In this document: piece by piece, positions 27,191 to 37,483 of the stretch
Layout of the letters: each line of letters starts with the position of its first letter
Numbering within the stretch: position 1 is the first letter of the stretch
NCBI GenBank assembly: GCA_025355345.1
Contig: JANXZU010000130.1
Span: 1 to 41,539 of the forward strand
DNA: 41,539 nt
Origin: Syntrophaceae bacterium
GTDB taxonomy: Bacteria; Desulfobacterota; Syntrophia; Syntrophales; Smithellaceae
Direction of reading: 5' to 3'
Notes under the pieces: generated by a model
The model's database searches: none
Seen by the model: only the letters and a program-made list of their open reading frames with translations
Told to the model about the DNA's origin: nothing
Translations under genes and position numbers: made by a program

Positions 27191-29863
27191 TTAGTGTGCT
27201 TCGTCCCAGTTTTTGCCGGAGGCAATTTCAACTTTTAATGGCACTTTGAGTTTGATCACTTCTTCCATTTCTTTTTTGACAAGCTGCATGACTTCTTCTT
27301 TTTCTTTAACCGGCGCTTCGAGAATCAACTCATCATGCACCTGCATAATCAAACGGGCGGATAGATTATTTTTTGTAAGCAAATGATCAATATTGACCAT
27401 GGCTACTTTGATCAGATCGGCGGCAGTGCCCTGAATGGGCGTGTTGATGGCCATGCGTTCGGCAAACTGGCGCACGGCAGGCACCTGGCTTTTTAATTCG
27501 GGCAGATAGCGGCGTCGGTTGAGCAGCGTGCAGACAAAACCATCACGGCGGGCTCCTTCCAGAATGCCATCCAGATATGTCCGCACTTTTTTGTAGTGCT
27601 GAAAATAGCCGTCTATATAGACCTGGGCAATTTTATTAGACACTCCCAGTTCCTTGGCAAGTCCAAACGCGCTCATACCATACAGGATACCGAAGTTAAT
27701 GACCTTGGCCTGACGACGCATATCTTCACTTACCATTTGCGGGAAGACACCGAAAATATCTGATGCCGTCCGGCTGTGAATATCAATATCCGCGGCAAAG
27801 GCATCAATGAGCGCTTCATCCTCCGATAGGTGCGCCAGTACCCGCAGTTCAATCTGGGAATAATCAGCAGAAATCAGCAATGAGCCGGGAGCAGCGATGA
27901 AAGCCTGACGGATTCTTTTGCCTTCAAGCGTGCGGATGGGAATGTTCTGCAAATTGGGGTTAGAACTTGAGAGCCTTCCTGTGGCCGCGACAGTCTGGTT
28001 GTAGGACGTATGAATCCGGCCTGTTTGAGAATCGATAAGCGCGGGAAGCGCATCAACATAAGTGGATTTAAGCTTAGCAAGGCTACGGTAGGCCAGAATC
28101 TCCGCGGGAAGCTCATGACTTTTGGCAAGATCTGTCAGAACATCAACATCGGTAGAGAACCCATCCTTGGTTTTCCTGCCTTTGCGGAGGTTAAGCTTGT
28201 CAAAAAGAATTGTCTGCAATTGTTTGGGAGAATTAATATTGAACTTCTCTCCGGACAGACGAAATATTTTTTCTTCCGAGATGGATAGAAGTTGACCCAA
28301 CTCTTCAGACATCTGTTTTAAAAGAACCGTATCCACCAGTACGCCTTTTTTTTCCATCGCGGCAAGCGCATACAGAAGAGGCATTTCCACCTTCCGGAAA
28401 AGATCGACAGAATTAATCTGGGCTAGCTTTTCGGCAAGGATGGGAACAAGAGCAAATACGGCATCTGCCCGCGCGCAGGCATATTCCGCCATTTTGTCAA
28501 CAGGTACCAGATTGAGAGGGTAGGCTTTGCCTTTGCCCCCGGCAATATCTTTTGGCGTGGGAACCTGCTCATGCAAATATTCCCAGGCTAACTCGTCAAT
28601 TTCATAAGAATGCTTGGCGGGATTTAATAAATAGGCCGCAAGCATTGTGTCGTCTCCACTTTGAATATCCACACCATAATTCCCAAGAGAGACAAGCGCT
28701 GCTTTGAGAGCATGAATATATTTATCTATTTTACCGCTGGATAGTGCAGGCGCAAGTGCGGTAAATACTTCCGCCACCGGCAATTGTGCCTGTATGGTTG
28801 TATGCCCCAGGGGCATGTAAAAAGCATCGTTGCCTGTACTTACACTCATGCCGATTAAATCTATTGGTGGATTATTTCCCCAGATGAATTCCAAAGCTGC
28901 TTTTTTGCATTCCTGCAAACACGAAACAAGTCTTTGCAGCGATTCCTGTTGATCAACTATCTGACAGGGTTTCGCCGGTTTTTCCGCTTTTTGTGTATCC
29001 CGTTTGATTTGTTGTAAAAGAGAGGAAAACTCAAATTCGCTGAATAGCTTTGCCAGCACCTCTTTATCCGGCTCTCTGCTTGCAGCGTCCTGCAGATCAA
29101 AATCAAGTTCAATATCCTTACGGATGGTTGCCAACTGATGGCTTAACCTGGCCTGATCGGCATAAGTCCGCATAGTCTCGCGCAGTTTGAGGTTTCTTAA
29201 ATTTTCAGCGTTTTGCAGTACATTTTCCAGCGTTCCATATTCTTCAATCAGCCTTTGCGCCGTCTTCGGGCCGACTCCCGGCACACCGGGAATGTTATCC
29301 GACGCATCGCCCATCAGGCCTAAAATCTCCACCACTTTGTCCGGCCCTACTCCAAAGCGTTCCTTCACCGCCGCCACATCATAGGTTTTATCTTTCATCG
29401 AATCAATCATGGTGACATTATCACCCACCAGCTGCATCAAATCCTTGTCCCCCGATATTACGGCTGTCCGCCAGCCCTTCGCGATTGCCTGCATTGTCAG
29501 CGTGCCAATAATATCGTCCGCCTCTGTTCCCTGCTTTTCTAAAACAGAGATGGAAAAGCCGCTGACAACTTCTTTAATGAAAGGTATCTGCGGGATAAGA
29601 TCATTTGGCATTGGCTTGCGGGTTGCTTTATAATCGGTGAATTCCTCATGACGCGTTGTGGGACCTTTAAGATCAAAAGTGACAACTATATAATCAGGCG
29701 CAAGATCGCGCACAAGCTTGAGCAGCATATTGGTGAATCCGTAAATAGCATTAGTGGGAAACCCCTTGGAATTGGTCAGAAGCGGCACTCCATAAAAAGC
29801 GCGATAAATATAATTGCTACCGTCGACCAGAGCCAGAAGCGGATGTTTGTTTTCTTTTTTCAT
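27191..29863 (-). CDS. polA: DNA polymerase I
   Basis: 5'-3' exonuclease (GTEADDIIGTLTMQA, VISGDKDLMQLV, LMGDASDNIPGVPGVGPKTA) and polymerase motifs A (DYSQIELRVLAHLS), B (RRQAKVINFGILYGMSAFGLA), C (MQVHDELILE). Confidence 0.97.
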   Translation of the reverse strand: MKKENKHPLLALVDGSNYIYRAFYGVPLLTNSKGFPTNAIYGFTNMLLKLVRDLAPDYIVVTFDLKGPTTRHEEFTDYKATRKPMPNDLIPQIPFIKEVVSGFSISVLEKQGTEADDIIGTLTMQAIAKGWRTAVISGDKDLMQLVGDNVTMIDSMKDKTYDVAAVKERFGVGPDKVVEILGLMGDASDNIPGVPGVGPKTAQRLIEEYGTLENVLQNAENLRNLKLRETMRTYADQARLSHQLATIRKDIELDFDLQDAASREPDKEVLAKLFSEFEFSSLLQQIKRDTQKAEKPAKPCQIVDQQESLQRLVSCLQECKKAALEFIWGNNPPIDLIGMSVSTGNDAFYMPLGHTTIQAQLPVAEVFTALAPALSSGKIDKYIHALKAALVSLGNYGVDIQSGDDTMLAAYLLNPAKHSYEIDELAWEYLHEQVPTPKDIAGGKGKAYPLNLVPVDKMAEYACARADAVFALVPILAEKLAQINSVDLFRKVEMPLLYALAAMEKKGVLVDTVLLKQMSEELGQLLSISEEKIFRLSGEKFNINSPKQLQTILFDKLNLRKGRKTKDGFSTDVDVLTDLAKSHELPAEILAYRSLAKLKSTYVDALPALIDSQTGRIHTSYNQTVAATGRLSSSNPNLQNIPIRTLEGKRIRQAFIAAPGSLLISADYSQIELRVLAHLSEDEALIDAFAADIDIHSRTASDIFGVFPQMVSEDMRRQAKVINFGILYGMSAFGLAKELGVSNKIAQVYIDGYFQHYKKVRTYLDGILEGARRDGFVCTLLNRRRYLPELKSQVPAVRQFAERMAINTPIQGTAADLIKVAMVNIDHLLTKNNLSARLIMQVHDELILEAPVKEKEEVMQLVKKEMEEVIKLKVPLKVEIASGKNWDEAH

Positions 29864-29908
29864 AGTTTTTCACAGTAACCCTTACTTTTTTACTTTCTTT
29901 ATTGAATG

Positions 29909-30574
29909 CTACCGATTGCGCGCAGTTTGCTTTCTGGCTTCTTCAAGATACAACTGGTATTCTCTGGACGTTTCCTCCGCCGCCTTCCTAACTTGCTCTG
30001 GTGTTGCGTACCTGTTTCGAACTGAACATTCCGAATAAAGCAAAAATATTGTCAGTATTGCGCCAATTATACCGAAAATCTGCAAAGCTTTACGAACAGG
30101 GATGTGATTCACTTCGTTGCTGACAATAACAATGTAATAAACCCCAATGGCAAAAGATAGAATTGTACCGGCATAAGGAACTACTTCTATTAATGCGGCA
30201 ATAGGCGCTAAAGCCGTCAGGGAAGCCATACACAGGTAGGATACTTCATAGTTCTGTGTCGATCCCATCAATTTCCAGATATAAAACAAAATGGCTGCGC
30301 CGATAAAGATTGCAATTATAAAAATAACAGGCAGATAAATAATTGATAAAAAAATTGCTGCCAACCCCGGTGGAGCTTGACCGCCATAACCAAACCCCAG
30401 CAAACTCCAAATAGCCAGGATGATACCGGCAGCAAATCCCATAACGCCGACAAAGATAATTGGTTCGAGGAATCCACCTGATTTGGGCATCTCGCGGAAA
30501 TACTCTGACGGCGCTGTTATAATTCTAATTGCTGTTTGCGGCAGTGCTGCAAAGCTAAGGCCATTTGTTTCCAT
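29909..30574 (-). CDS. Yip1-family membrane protein
   Basis: 221 aa, multiple TM helices; N-terminal IITAPSEYFREMPKSGGFLEPIIFVGVMGF typical of Yip1-domain proteins. Confidence 0.7.
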   Translation of the reverse strand: METNGLSFAALPQTAIRIITAPSEYFREMPKSGGFLEPIIFVGVMGFAAGIILAIWSLLGFGYGGQAPPGLAAIFLSIIYLPVIFIIAIFIGAAILFYIWKLMGSTQNYEVSYLCMASLTALAPIAALIEVVPYAGTILSFAIGVYYIVIVSNEVNHIPVRKALQIFGIIGAILTIFLLYSECSVRNRYATPEQVRKAAEETSREYQLYLEEARKQTARNR

Positions 30575-30611
30575 CTTCGTCTCCCTGTTAGTTTATAAAA
30601 AGAATTTAAAG

Positions 30612-31058
30612 TTATACCTCAAAAGTGGCATTAATCTTAAATGTCCTTACAGCCCGCATATCCAGAATATCCGTAACACCGGTCTTCTTTTTCAAATCTG
30701 AAAGGAATAATTCCAACACCTGCGCGGTTGCCGCATTTATTGTAAACCAGACGTTGTATTCATTATCCCTCAGATAATTATGAGTTACTCCTTTGTTAGC
30801 GTTTACGGCACTGACAAATTCTTTAAGTTTATCTTGAGGCACACGCGCGGCACAAAGCGTGCTGATGCGTCCCAATTTTGCGCCGTCAAATACCGCACCG
30901 ATCCGGCGAATGATGCCCTTATCTTTCATCTTTTGAATGCGGGACAGAGCTTCTTCTTCGCTTATGTTGCACTTTTCGGCAACTATCTGAAACGGCCGCT
31001 CCGTGAGCGGAAATTCCTTTTGCAGAATATTTAATATTTTTTTGTCGATATCATCCAT
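30612..31058 (-). CDS. Siroheme decarboxylase subunit (AhbA/AhbB, Lrp/AsnC-like fold)
   Basis: MDDIDKKILNILQKEFPLTERPFQIVAEKCNISEEEALSRIQKMKDKGIIRRIGAVFDGAKLG; located next to ahbD. Cannot distinguish AhbA from AhbB by eye. Confidence 0.85.
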   Translation of the reverse strand: MDDIDKKILNILQKEFPLTERPFQIVAEKCNISEEEALSRIQKMKDKGIIRRIGAVFDGAKLGRISTLCAARVPQDKLKEFVSAVNANKGVTHNYLRDNEYNVWFTINAATAQVLELFLSDLKKKTGVTDILDMRAVRTFKINATFEV

Positions 31059-31084
31059 TCATTACTCTATTCAATTTTGTTTTT

Positions 31085-32149
31085 TCAACCTTTTGGTTGG
31101 TATAAGCACAACGGCTCTTCTGCCAAATAATCACCAGTTGCCTCAAACGCCCGCGCCCGACAGCCGCCGCATACTTTGATAAATTCGCATTTGCCGCACT
31201 TGCCGCCATACTTAGTCAGATCGCGTAAATTTCCAAACACTGCTGATTTTTCCCAAATTTGGGAAAAACTATGTTTGAGCACATTGCCGCAATCCAACTC
31301 CAGATAACCACATGGCTGCACCTGGCCAACATGCGAAATGAAGCAGAAGGAGATTCCACCCAGGCAACCTCGCGTGGACTCATGAAAGTGGCCACCTTGT
31401 TTCTTCTTCGGTTCTTCGCACTTGAACTTATTCTGATGCAGAATACGGAAGTAATGCGGAGCGCATGTAGCTTTGAGTTGAATGGAACAATCCGCGCTCT
31501 CTTTATGGAACCACAGCATGGTCTCCTCATAATCAGCTGCGGTGATGGCTTGCGCTGCCAGATCTTTTCCTCTTCCTGTCGGTACCAGCAAAAAAATATG
31601 ATGCGCGGCAGCACCCAACTTTTTGGCCAGTTCCAGAATATCTTTAATTTGCCCAAGATTGGCCGTGGTGATGGTAGTATTGATTTGAAATTCCATTCCG
31701 GCAACTTTTAGTGCATCAATTCCCGCCATCGCTCCGGCAAACGCGCCTTTTTCCTGCCGAAACGCGTCATGGCTTGCAGCATCCTTGCCGTCTATGCTGA
31801 TGCTGACTCTTTTGATCCCGCTGACAATCATTTTCCTTGCCGTTACCGCATTAACCAGAGTGCCGTTAGTTGCCATGACCATCCGTAACCCTTTGTTAGT
31901 TCCGTACGTCGCAATCTCAAAGATGTCCGGCCGCAGAAGCGGCTCGCCACCGGTAAGAATTATTACCGGCGAGGATATGGCGGCAATTTCATCGAGAAGT
32001 TGAAAGCACTTATTAGTGGAAAGTTCTCCCGGATACGGCCCGCAATTGGCGGCAGCCCGGCAGTGAACACAGTTTAAATTACAACTGCGCGTCACTTCCC
32101 AGGCAATCATATTTAATTTGCTTACCAGCAATTTTTCTGACTTTCCCAA
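31085..32149 (-). CDS. ahbD: Radical SAM heme b synthase AhbD
   Basis: Radical SAM motif CNLNCVHC; STRGCLGGISFCFISHVGQVQPCGYLELDCGNV and C-terminal CGKCEFIKVCGGCRARAFEATGDYLAEEPLC. Confidence 0.87.
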   Translation of the reverse strand: MGKSEKLLVSKLNMIAWEVTRSCNLNCVHCRAAANCGPYPGELSTNKCFQLLDEIAAISSPVIILTGGEPLLRPDIFEIATYGTNKGLRMVMATNGTLVNAVTARKMIVSGIKRVSISIDGKDAASHDAFRQEKGAFAGAMAGIDALKVAGMEFQINTTITTANLGQIKDILELAKKLGAAAHHIFLLVPTGRGKDLAAQAITAADYEETMLWFHKESADCSIQLKATCAPHYFRILHQNKFKCEEPKKKQGGHFHESTRGCLGGISFCFISHVGQVQPCGYLELDCGNVLKHSFSQIWEKSAVFGNLRDLTKYGGKCGKCEFIKVCGGCRARAFEATGDYLAEEPLCLYQPKG

Positions 32150-32224
32150 TCTTATTATCCTTCTTAATTTGTCAATTACGCAGACCGTAATAAAAAAAGA
32201 TCATCAATTCATGAAAAGAAATAT

Positions 32225-33199
32225 TCACTTATTAAGTAATTTTGCCATCTGTGGAGCGAAATATGTGATGATGATATCCGCACCGGCTCGTTTTATGACG
32301 GTAAGCGATTCGATCATGGCTTTTTCTTCATCAATCCAACCCAACTGCGCCGCGGCTTTGATCATGGAATATTCACCGCTAACATTATACGCCGCCAGCG
32401 GCAAATCAAATTCCTGTTTGGCACGATATATAATATCCAGGTAAGCCAGTGCCGGTTTCACCATGATGATATCTGCGCCCTCTGAAACATCCAAACCGAT
32501 TTCTCGAATAGACTCATCGGAATTTGCCGGATCCATTTGGTAGGCTTTTCTATCGCCGGACTTGGGCGCACTCTCGGCCGCCTCACGGAATGGCCCATAG
32601 AATGACGACGCGTATTTTGCGGAGTAGGCCATAATTGGTGTATCCTCAAACGAATTTTCATCCAGAGCTTCGCGGATTGCCGCTACCTGGCCATCCATCA
32701 TCGCCGATGGCGCCACCATATTGGCTCCGGCGCGTGCCTGTGAAACAGCGGTTTCGGCCAGCACCTCAAGCGTGGCATCGTTTTGCACACAATCTTTTTC
32801 CAGCATGCCACAATGGCCGTGGCTCGTGTATTCACAAAGGCAGACATCGGTTATCACCAGGAGATCGGGTACTTCATTTTTAATACGCGAGACTGCCTGC
32901 TGCACAATACCGTCTTTGGCAAAAGCACCGGTGGCCATCTCATCTTTTTTTGCCGGAATGCCGAAGAGCAGCACCGCCGGAATTCCCAGATCATAAGCCT
33001 TTTGCGCTTCTTTGGCAATATAATCAACTGATAACTGGAATTGACCGGGCATCGAATTAATCGGCTTTTTAACACTCTTGCCTGGCACCGCGAACAGCGG
33101 ATATACCAAATCGTCAACGCTTAAACTTGTCTCGCGAATCAAGCGGCGGAAGTTTTCATTCTTTCTCAACCTGCGTGCGCGATATTCCGGAAATTGCAT
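32225..33199 (-). CDS. hemB: Porphobilinogen synthase (zinc-type active site)
   Basis: [14 protein letters not shown] zinc-ligand motif; [33 protein letters not shown]. Confidence 0.96.
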   Translation of the reverse strand: MQFPEYRARRLRKNENFRRLIRETSLSVDDLVYPLFAVPGKSVKKPINSMPGQFQLSVDYIAKEAQKAYDLGIPAVLLFGIPAKKDEMATGAFAKDGIVQQAVSRIKNEVPDLLVITDVCLCEYTSHGHCGMLEKDCVQNDATLEVLAETAVSQARAGANMVAPSAMMDGQVAAIREALDENSFEDTPIMAYSAKYASSFYGPFREAAESAPKSGDRKAYQMDPANSDESIREIGLDVSEGADIIMVKPALAYLDIIYRAKQEFDLPLAAYNVSGEYSMIKAAAQLGWIDEEKAMIESLTVIKRAGADIIITYFAPQMAKLLNK

Positions 33200-33295
33200 T
33201 TTTTAATCCTCTCTTTTTCCCCGCTGCAGAAAGCCCTAATCTACTGCCTGAGATTGAATGCTTTCTGCCTAATGCGGGATGTCGCGTTTATAAAA

Positions 33296-34498
33296 TTAGC
33301 CTCCGGCTCCTACCGGTGGTGCTTCAATTATTTCTTCATCCGTTAAATAGCAGGCGGGATCAGGACCCCAAATATCGCCTGCCGATTCCGCCCGGGCGCG
33401 GAAGTTGCCGCCGCAGACATTAAGCCAGCAGCATTTAGCGCAGCGTCCGTAAACATATTTTTTCTTATCTTTGAGTTTGACAAGCAGCTCATTTTCTCCG
33501 TCACACCAAATTTTGCTGAAAGGCTTTTTCCTGACATTGCCCAGCGGCTGGTTGCGCCAGAACTGGTCTGCATAGACTTCTCCATCCCAGCTCACACAGC
33601 CGATACCATGGCCGGAGCTGTTGCCTTCGTTCATTTGCAATAATGCTAAAACTTCTTTGGCACGCTCGGGATTTTCTTGCCTCATTTTCAAATACAAATA
33701 CGGGCCATCGGCATGATTATCCACGGTAAGAATTTCCGGACTTTTCCCCGCATCAAACATTTGTCTTGTCCGCCGCATAATCAAATCAAGCAGCTTGCGA
33801 GTTTCCGAATGTGACAAATCCTCCTTACGCAGTTTGGAGCCGCGGCCTGTATAGACCAGATGATAAAAGCAAAGCCGCTGGATGTTTTCCGACTCCAATA
33901 AATCAAACATCGCCCCGACATCCGTCAGATTATGCTTATTGACGGTAAAGCGGATGCCGACCTTGATTCCGGCATCACGGCAGTTTCTTATTCCAACAAT
34001 TGCCGCATCAAAAGCACCCTTTTTGCCCCGGAAGCGGTCGTGCGTTTTTTCCAAGCCATCAAGACTGACACCAACATAAGACAGCCCTATCTTCTGGAGT
34101 TTCGCCGCGATATCTTTTGTAATTAACGTTCCGTTGGTGGAAATAACCGCTCGCATGCCCTTATCGGTTGCGTACTGCGCCAGCTCCAGCAAATCAGCGC
34201 GCAAAAGCGGTTCGCCACCGGAAAACAAAATTACCGGTGAACCAAACTGTGCCAGATCATCGATCAGCTTTTTTCCTTCCTCTGTTGTCAGCTCATCGGG
34301 ATAGTTGATGTTATCAGAATTGGAATAACAATGAATGCATTTCAAATTGCAACGGCGCGTCATATTCCAAACGACAACCGGTTTTTTGTCAGCGGAAAAT
34401 TGCAGGAGATGCGAAGGAAGTTGCCCGGAGTGCCTGTTGTATCGCAGCACATCGGCCGGCTCTACCGCCCCGCAATATAATTTGGAAATACCGATCAT
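33296..34498 (-). CDS. ahbC: Radical SAM 12,18-didecarboxysiroheme deacetylase AhbC
   Basis: WNMTRRCNLKCIHCYSNSDN; VSWDGEVYADQFWRNQPLGNVRKKPFSKIW; C-terminal CAKCCWLNVCGGNFRARAE. Start [10 protein letters not shown] at 34498 overlaps the cobA-hemD stop (ATGA). Confidence 0.87.
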   Translation of the reverse strand: MIGISKLYCGAVEPADVLRYNRHSGQLPSHLLQFSADKKPVVVWNMTRRCNLKCIHCYSNSDNINYPDELTTEEGKKLIDDLAQFGSPVILFSGGEPLLRADLLELAQYATDKGMRAVISTNGTLITKDIAAKLQKIGLSYVGVSLDGLEKTHDRFRGKKGAFDAAIVGIRNCRDAGIKVGIRFTVNKHNLTDVGAMFDLLESENIQRLCFYHLVYTGRGSKLRKEDLSHSETRKLLDLIMRRTRQMFDAGKSPEILTVDNHADGPYLYLKMRQENPERAKEVLALLQMNEGNSSGHGIGCVSWDGEVYADQFWRNQPLGNVRKKPFSKIWCDGENELLVKLKDKKKYVYGRCAKCCWLNVCGGNFRARAESAGDIWGPDPACYLTDEEIIEAPPVGAGG

Positions 34499-36048
34499 AT
34501 TTCTTGCTTCCCCGTCCGTGAGCATTTGTTTTTGAAGTGATCAACCAAAGACTGCACCAGTCCCTCCATTGTATATTCCTCATGGGAAATATCTATTTTA
34601 AATCCTGCCTTTTTCGCCGTGGCCGCAGTCACCGGGCCGATGCAGGCAATATCAACATGCGCAGGAAGTTTAAAATCAAGCCCCATAATCTCCACAAAAT
34701 TTGTCACGGTTGACGAACTGGTGAAAGTAATGACATCCACCTTATTATCGCTAATCAATGCGGCAAGCTCTTCTTTTTTCCTGCCGGAATTAATCGTCCG
34801 GTAAGTTGTAACAACATCAACTTCAGCACCCTGCATTTTTAGACCTTCAGGCAAAATGTTCCTGGCTTTGGCTGCGCGCGGAATCAGTATTTTTTTGCCC
34901 TTTAAATCCATACCGGCAAAAGACTGAAGAATTCCTTCCGCGATAAACTGCTTTGGCACAAGATCAACTTGAATTCCCTTATCTTCAATCTGCCGGGCGG
35001 TTGCCGGGCCGATACAGCAAATTTTAATTCCTTTGAGATCACGAATATCTTTTTGTTTTTGCAAAAGGCGTTCAAAGAAAAACAGCACACCATTGGCGCT
35101 GGTAAACATCAGCCAGTCGTAGGTTGTAAGCGCTTCTATTGCCACATCGAGCTCATGCCAATCTTCCGGCGGAACAATCTTTATTGTCGGAAAAGAAATC
35201 GGCTCTGCGCCTTCAGCAGAAAGAAGATCAGCCAGATCGTCAGCCTGTCTTTCCGGTCTGGTAATAACAATCCCTTTGCCGAAAAGCGGCTTTTGCTCAA
35301 ACCATTTTAAAGTGTCGCGCAAACCGACAACAAGGCCTACAACAAGAATTGCCGGAGGCGAAAACTTGCGTGCCTGAGCCAGTTCAACAATGGTGCCCAG
35401 AGTTCCCGCAGCAATTTCCTGCTGCGGTGTTGTCCCCTGTCGAATCAGCGCTGCCGGTGTGTCGGGAGATTTGCCTCTTGAAATCAGCGCCTCGGTAATT
35501 TGCCCGATGTTTTTTACACCCATCAAAAACACCAGTGTGCCAATGCCTGTCAGCGCCTGCCAGTCAATATCGCTTTTATCCTTGGTCGGATCTTCATGAC
35601 CGGTGATAAAAGCAACCGTAGAAGTTAGCCCTCGATGCGTCAGCGGGATACCGGCATAAGCGGGAACAGCAATTGCCGAGGTGACACCGGGAATAACTTC
35701 AAACGACACACCATGTTCAACCAGCTTTTCCGCTTCTTCACCACCGCGCCCGAAAATAAATGGATCACCGCCCTTCAGCCGTGCCACTGTGTTTCCGGCC
35801 TGCGCCTCCTGAACCAATAAATCATTGATGAGATCCTGTGACAATGTATGATCGCCACCTTTTTTACCGGCGTAGATGAAACGGGCATGCGAAGGAGCGT
35901 ATTTCAGCAATTCTTCATTGACGAGATTATCATAGACTACAACATCAGCCAGACGCAAACAATTCACCGCCTTGATGGTTATTAAACCCGCGTCGCCCGG
36001 CCCCGCGCCGATTATATATACTTTGCCCGGTTTTATTTTTTGATTCAT
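34495..36048 (-). CDS. cobA-hemD: Fused uroporphyrinogen-III C-methyltransferase / uroporphyrinogen-III synthase
   Basis: N-terminal [35 protein letters not shown] and [18 protein letters not shown] (SUMT); C-terminal [31 protein letters not shown] (HemD). Confidence 0.94.
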   Translation of the reverse strand: MNQKIKPGKVYIIGAGPGDAGLITIKAVNCLRLADVVVYDNLVNEELLKYAPSHARFIYAGKKGGDHTLSQDLINDLLVQEAQAGNTVARLKGGDPFIFGRGGEEAEKLVEHGVSFEVIPGVTSAIAVPAYAGIPLTHRGLTSTVAFITGHEDPTKDKSDIDWQALTGIGTLVFLMGVKNIGQITEALISRGKSPDTPAALIRQGTTPQQEIAAGTLGTIVELAQARKFSPPAILVVGLVVGLRDTLKWFEQKPLFGKGIVITRPERQADDLADLLSAEGAEPISFPTIKIVPPEDWHELDVAIEALTTYDWLMFTSANGVLFFFERLLQKQKDIRDLKGIKICCIGPATARQIEDKGIQVDLVPKQFIAEGILQSFAGMDLKGKKILIPRAAKARNILPEGLKMQGAEVDVVTTYRTINSGRKKEELAALISDNKVDVITFTSSSTVTNFVEIMGLDFKLPAHVDIACIGPVTAATAKKAGFKIDISHEEYTMEGLVQSLVDHFKNKCSRTGKQEI

Positions 36049-36062
36049 AAACTTACAATCTC

Positions 36063-36090
36063 GTCATTCCCGCGGAGGCGGGAATCCAGT
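36063..36090. repeat. Left inverted repeat (ATTCCC-N8-GGGAAT palindrome) flanking the GIY-YIG gene
   Basis: GTCATTCCCGCGGAGGCGGGAATCCAGT; matches the reverse complement of 36426-36453 at 27/28 positions. Confidence 0.9.
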
Positions 36091-36123
36091 AATAAAAGTT
36101 TTAAGTGCAGATTGCGCGAAATT

Positions 36124-36420
36124 CTATTGAATAATTTCATCATACAAATCGCTCCAGCCAAGATTCTTTTCTTCTATTAGTCGTATTTTCCACTTTCTGT
36201 TCCATTTCTTTATCTGCTTTTCTCTCAGAATAGCTTCATCTACTTCATTATGCTGTTCATAATAAACAAGATCATAAACACTATACTTTTTTGAGAATCC
36301 ATCTGCTAGATTTTGCTTATGCTCATATACTCTCTTTACTAAATCACTGGTCACACCTACATATAAAGTTCCATTCTTTTGACTTGCTAAGATGTAGACA
36401 TAATATTGTTTCATACACAA
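36124..36420 (-). CDS. GIY-YIG nuclease superfamily protein (YhbQ/COG2827-like, 98 aa)
   Basis: YYVYILASQKNGTLYVGVTSDLVKRVYEHKQNLADGFSKKYSVYDLVYYEQHNEVDEAILREKQIKKWNRKWKIRLIEEKN: GIY-YIG motif region, catalytic Arg and Glu regions. Confidence 0.93.
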   Translation of the reverse strand: MCMKQYYVYILASQKNGTLYVGVTSDLVKRVYEHKQNLADGFSKKYSVYDLVYYEQHNEVDEAILREKQIKKWNRKWKIRLIEEKNLGWSDLYDEIIQ

Positions 36421-36425
36421 AATTC

Positions 36426-36453
36426 ACTGGATTCCCGCCTGCGCGGGAATGAC
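36426..36453. repeat. Right inverted repeat flanking the GIY-YIG gene
   Basis: ACTGGATTCCCGCCTGCGCGGGAATGAC; internally palindromic (ATTCCCGC-ctgc-GCGGGAAT) and inverted relative to 36063-36090. Confidence 0.9.
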
Positions 36454-36476
36454 AATTACTATGATGTTTTTTGGTT

Positions 36477-37391
36477 TTAACAACCAAGTTCCAACAGCTT
36501 TTTACCGCCTTTTTCCATAATCATTTCTGCCAGCCTTTTGCCTAATTCATCCGCCTCTGTAATGACTCCTCGAACCTTGTCCCGAATAATACTTTCGCCC
36601 TTCGGTGAAGCTACAAGCCCCTCAAGCGTTAGCTTATCACCTTCGAGTTTGCCGAAAGCGGCAATAGGCAAAAGACAACCGCCGCCCAGATGACGCAAAA
36701 AAGACCTCTCCGCAGTAACTTCTGCGGCTGTCGGCGCATGATTTAATTTTGCCACTATTTTTTCAAGCGCCTGATCACACTGTCTTATCTGCAAACCCAA
36801 AGCCCCCTGCCCTACTGCCGGAAGCATTGTTTCTATGGGCAGATATTGTGAAATTTTTTCTACAAGTCCCATGCGCTTCATCCCGGCTGCTGCCAGAATT
36901 AAACCTTGAAGATTTTCCGTTTCTATTTTTTTTAACCGAGTTTCTAAATTCCCGCGCAATGAAACGATTGCCAGATCGGGCAGGATAGCGAGAAGCTGAG
37001 ACGCGCGACGCAGCGAACCGGTGCCGATTCTTGCGCCCCGGGGCATAAATTCAATTTTTTTGTTATTTTTAGAAACGAGAACATCGCGCGCATCCTCTCG
37101 CCGCATGATAGCAGCAAAGGTCAGCCCCGCAGGAATTTCTGTCGGTACATCTTTCATGCTGTGCACAGCCAGATCTACATTAGCACTAAGCAGGGCATCT
37201 TCAATTTCTTTTACAAAAACACCTTTGCCGCCGATTTTAGTCAGTGACACATCCTGCATAATATCGCCGCTGGTCTTGATGACACAAATTTCAGCGGTAA
37301 TTTCCGGCTCTATTTTTTTTAAACTCTCGGCAACAAGATTGGCCTGAGTCAATGCCAGCTTACTGCCGCGCGTTCCTATTTTTATATGCAT
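36477..37391 (-). CDS. hemC: Porphobilinogen deaminase (hydroxymethylbilane synthase)
   Basis: KIGTRGSKLALTQANLVAE, DLAVHSMKDVPTEIPAGL, RIGTGSLRRASQLLAILPDL, LRGNLETRLKKIE, HLGGGCLLPIAAFG. Confidence 0.96.
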   Translation of the reverse strand: MHIKIGTRGSKLALTQANLVAESLKKIEPEITAEICVIKTSGDIMQDVSLTKIGGKGVFVKEIEDALLSANVDLAVHSMKDVPTEIPAGLTFAAIMRREDARDVLVSKNNKKIEFMPRGARIGTGSLRRASQLLAILPDLAIVSLRGNLETRLKKIETENLQGLILAAAGMKRMGLVEKISQYLPIETMLPAVGQGALGLQIRQCDQALEKIVAKLNHAPTAAEVTAERSFLRHLGGGCLLPIAAFGKLEGDKLTLEGLVASPKGESIIRDKVRGVITEADELGKRLAEMIMEKGGKKLLELGC

Positions 37392-37483
37392 AACTAAACC
37401 TTAACCTTTCATTCCAAAATCGGCAGTTGAATCGTGGCATCAACTGAGCGATGTGATAACCCTTCAACTGCCGCATCCACCTT

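Noticed and set aside
31259-31711. 150-aa plus-strand ORF and 162-aa alternative-frame minus ORF over ahbD
   Set aside because: Overlap the conserved radical SAM gene; no recognisable features.
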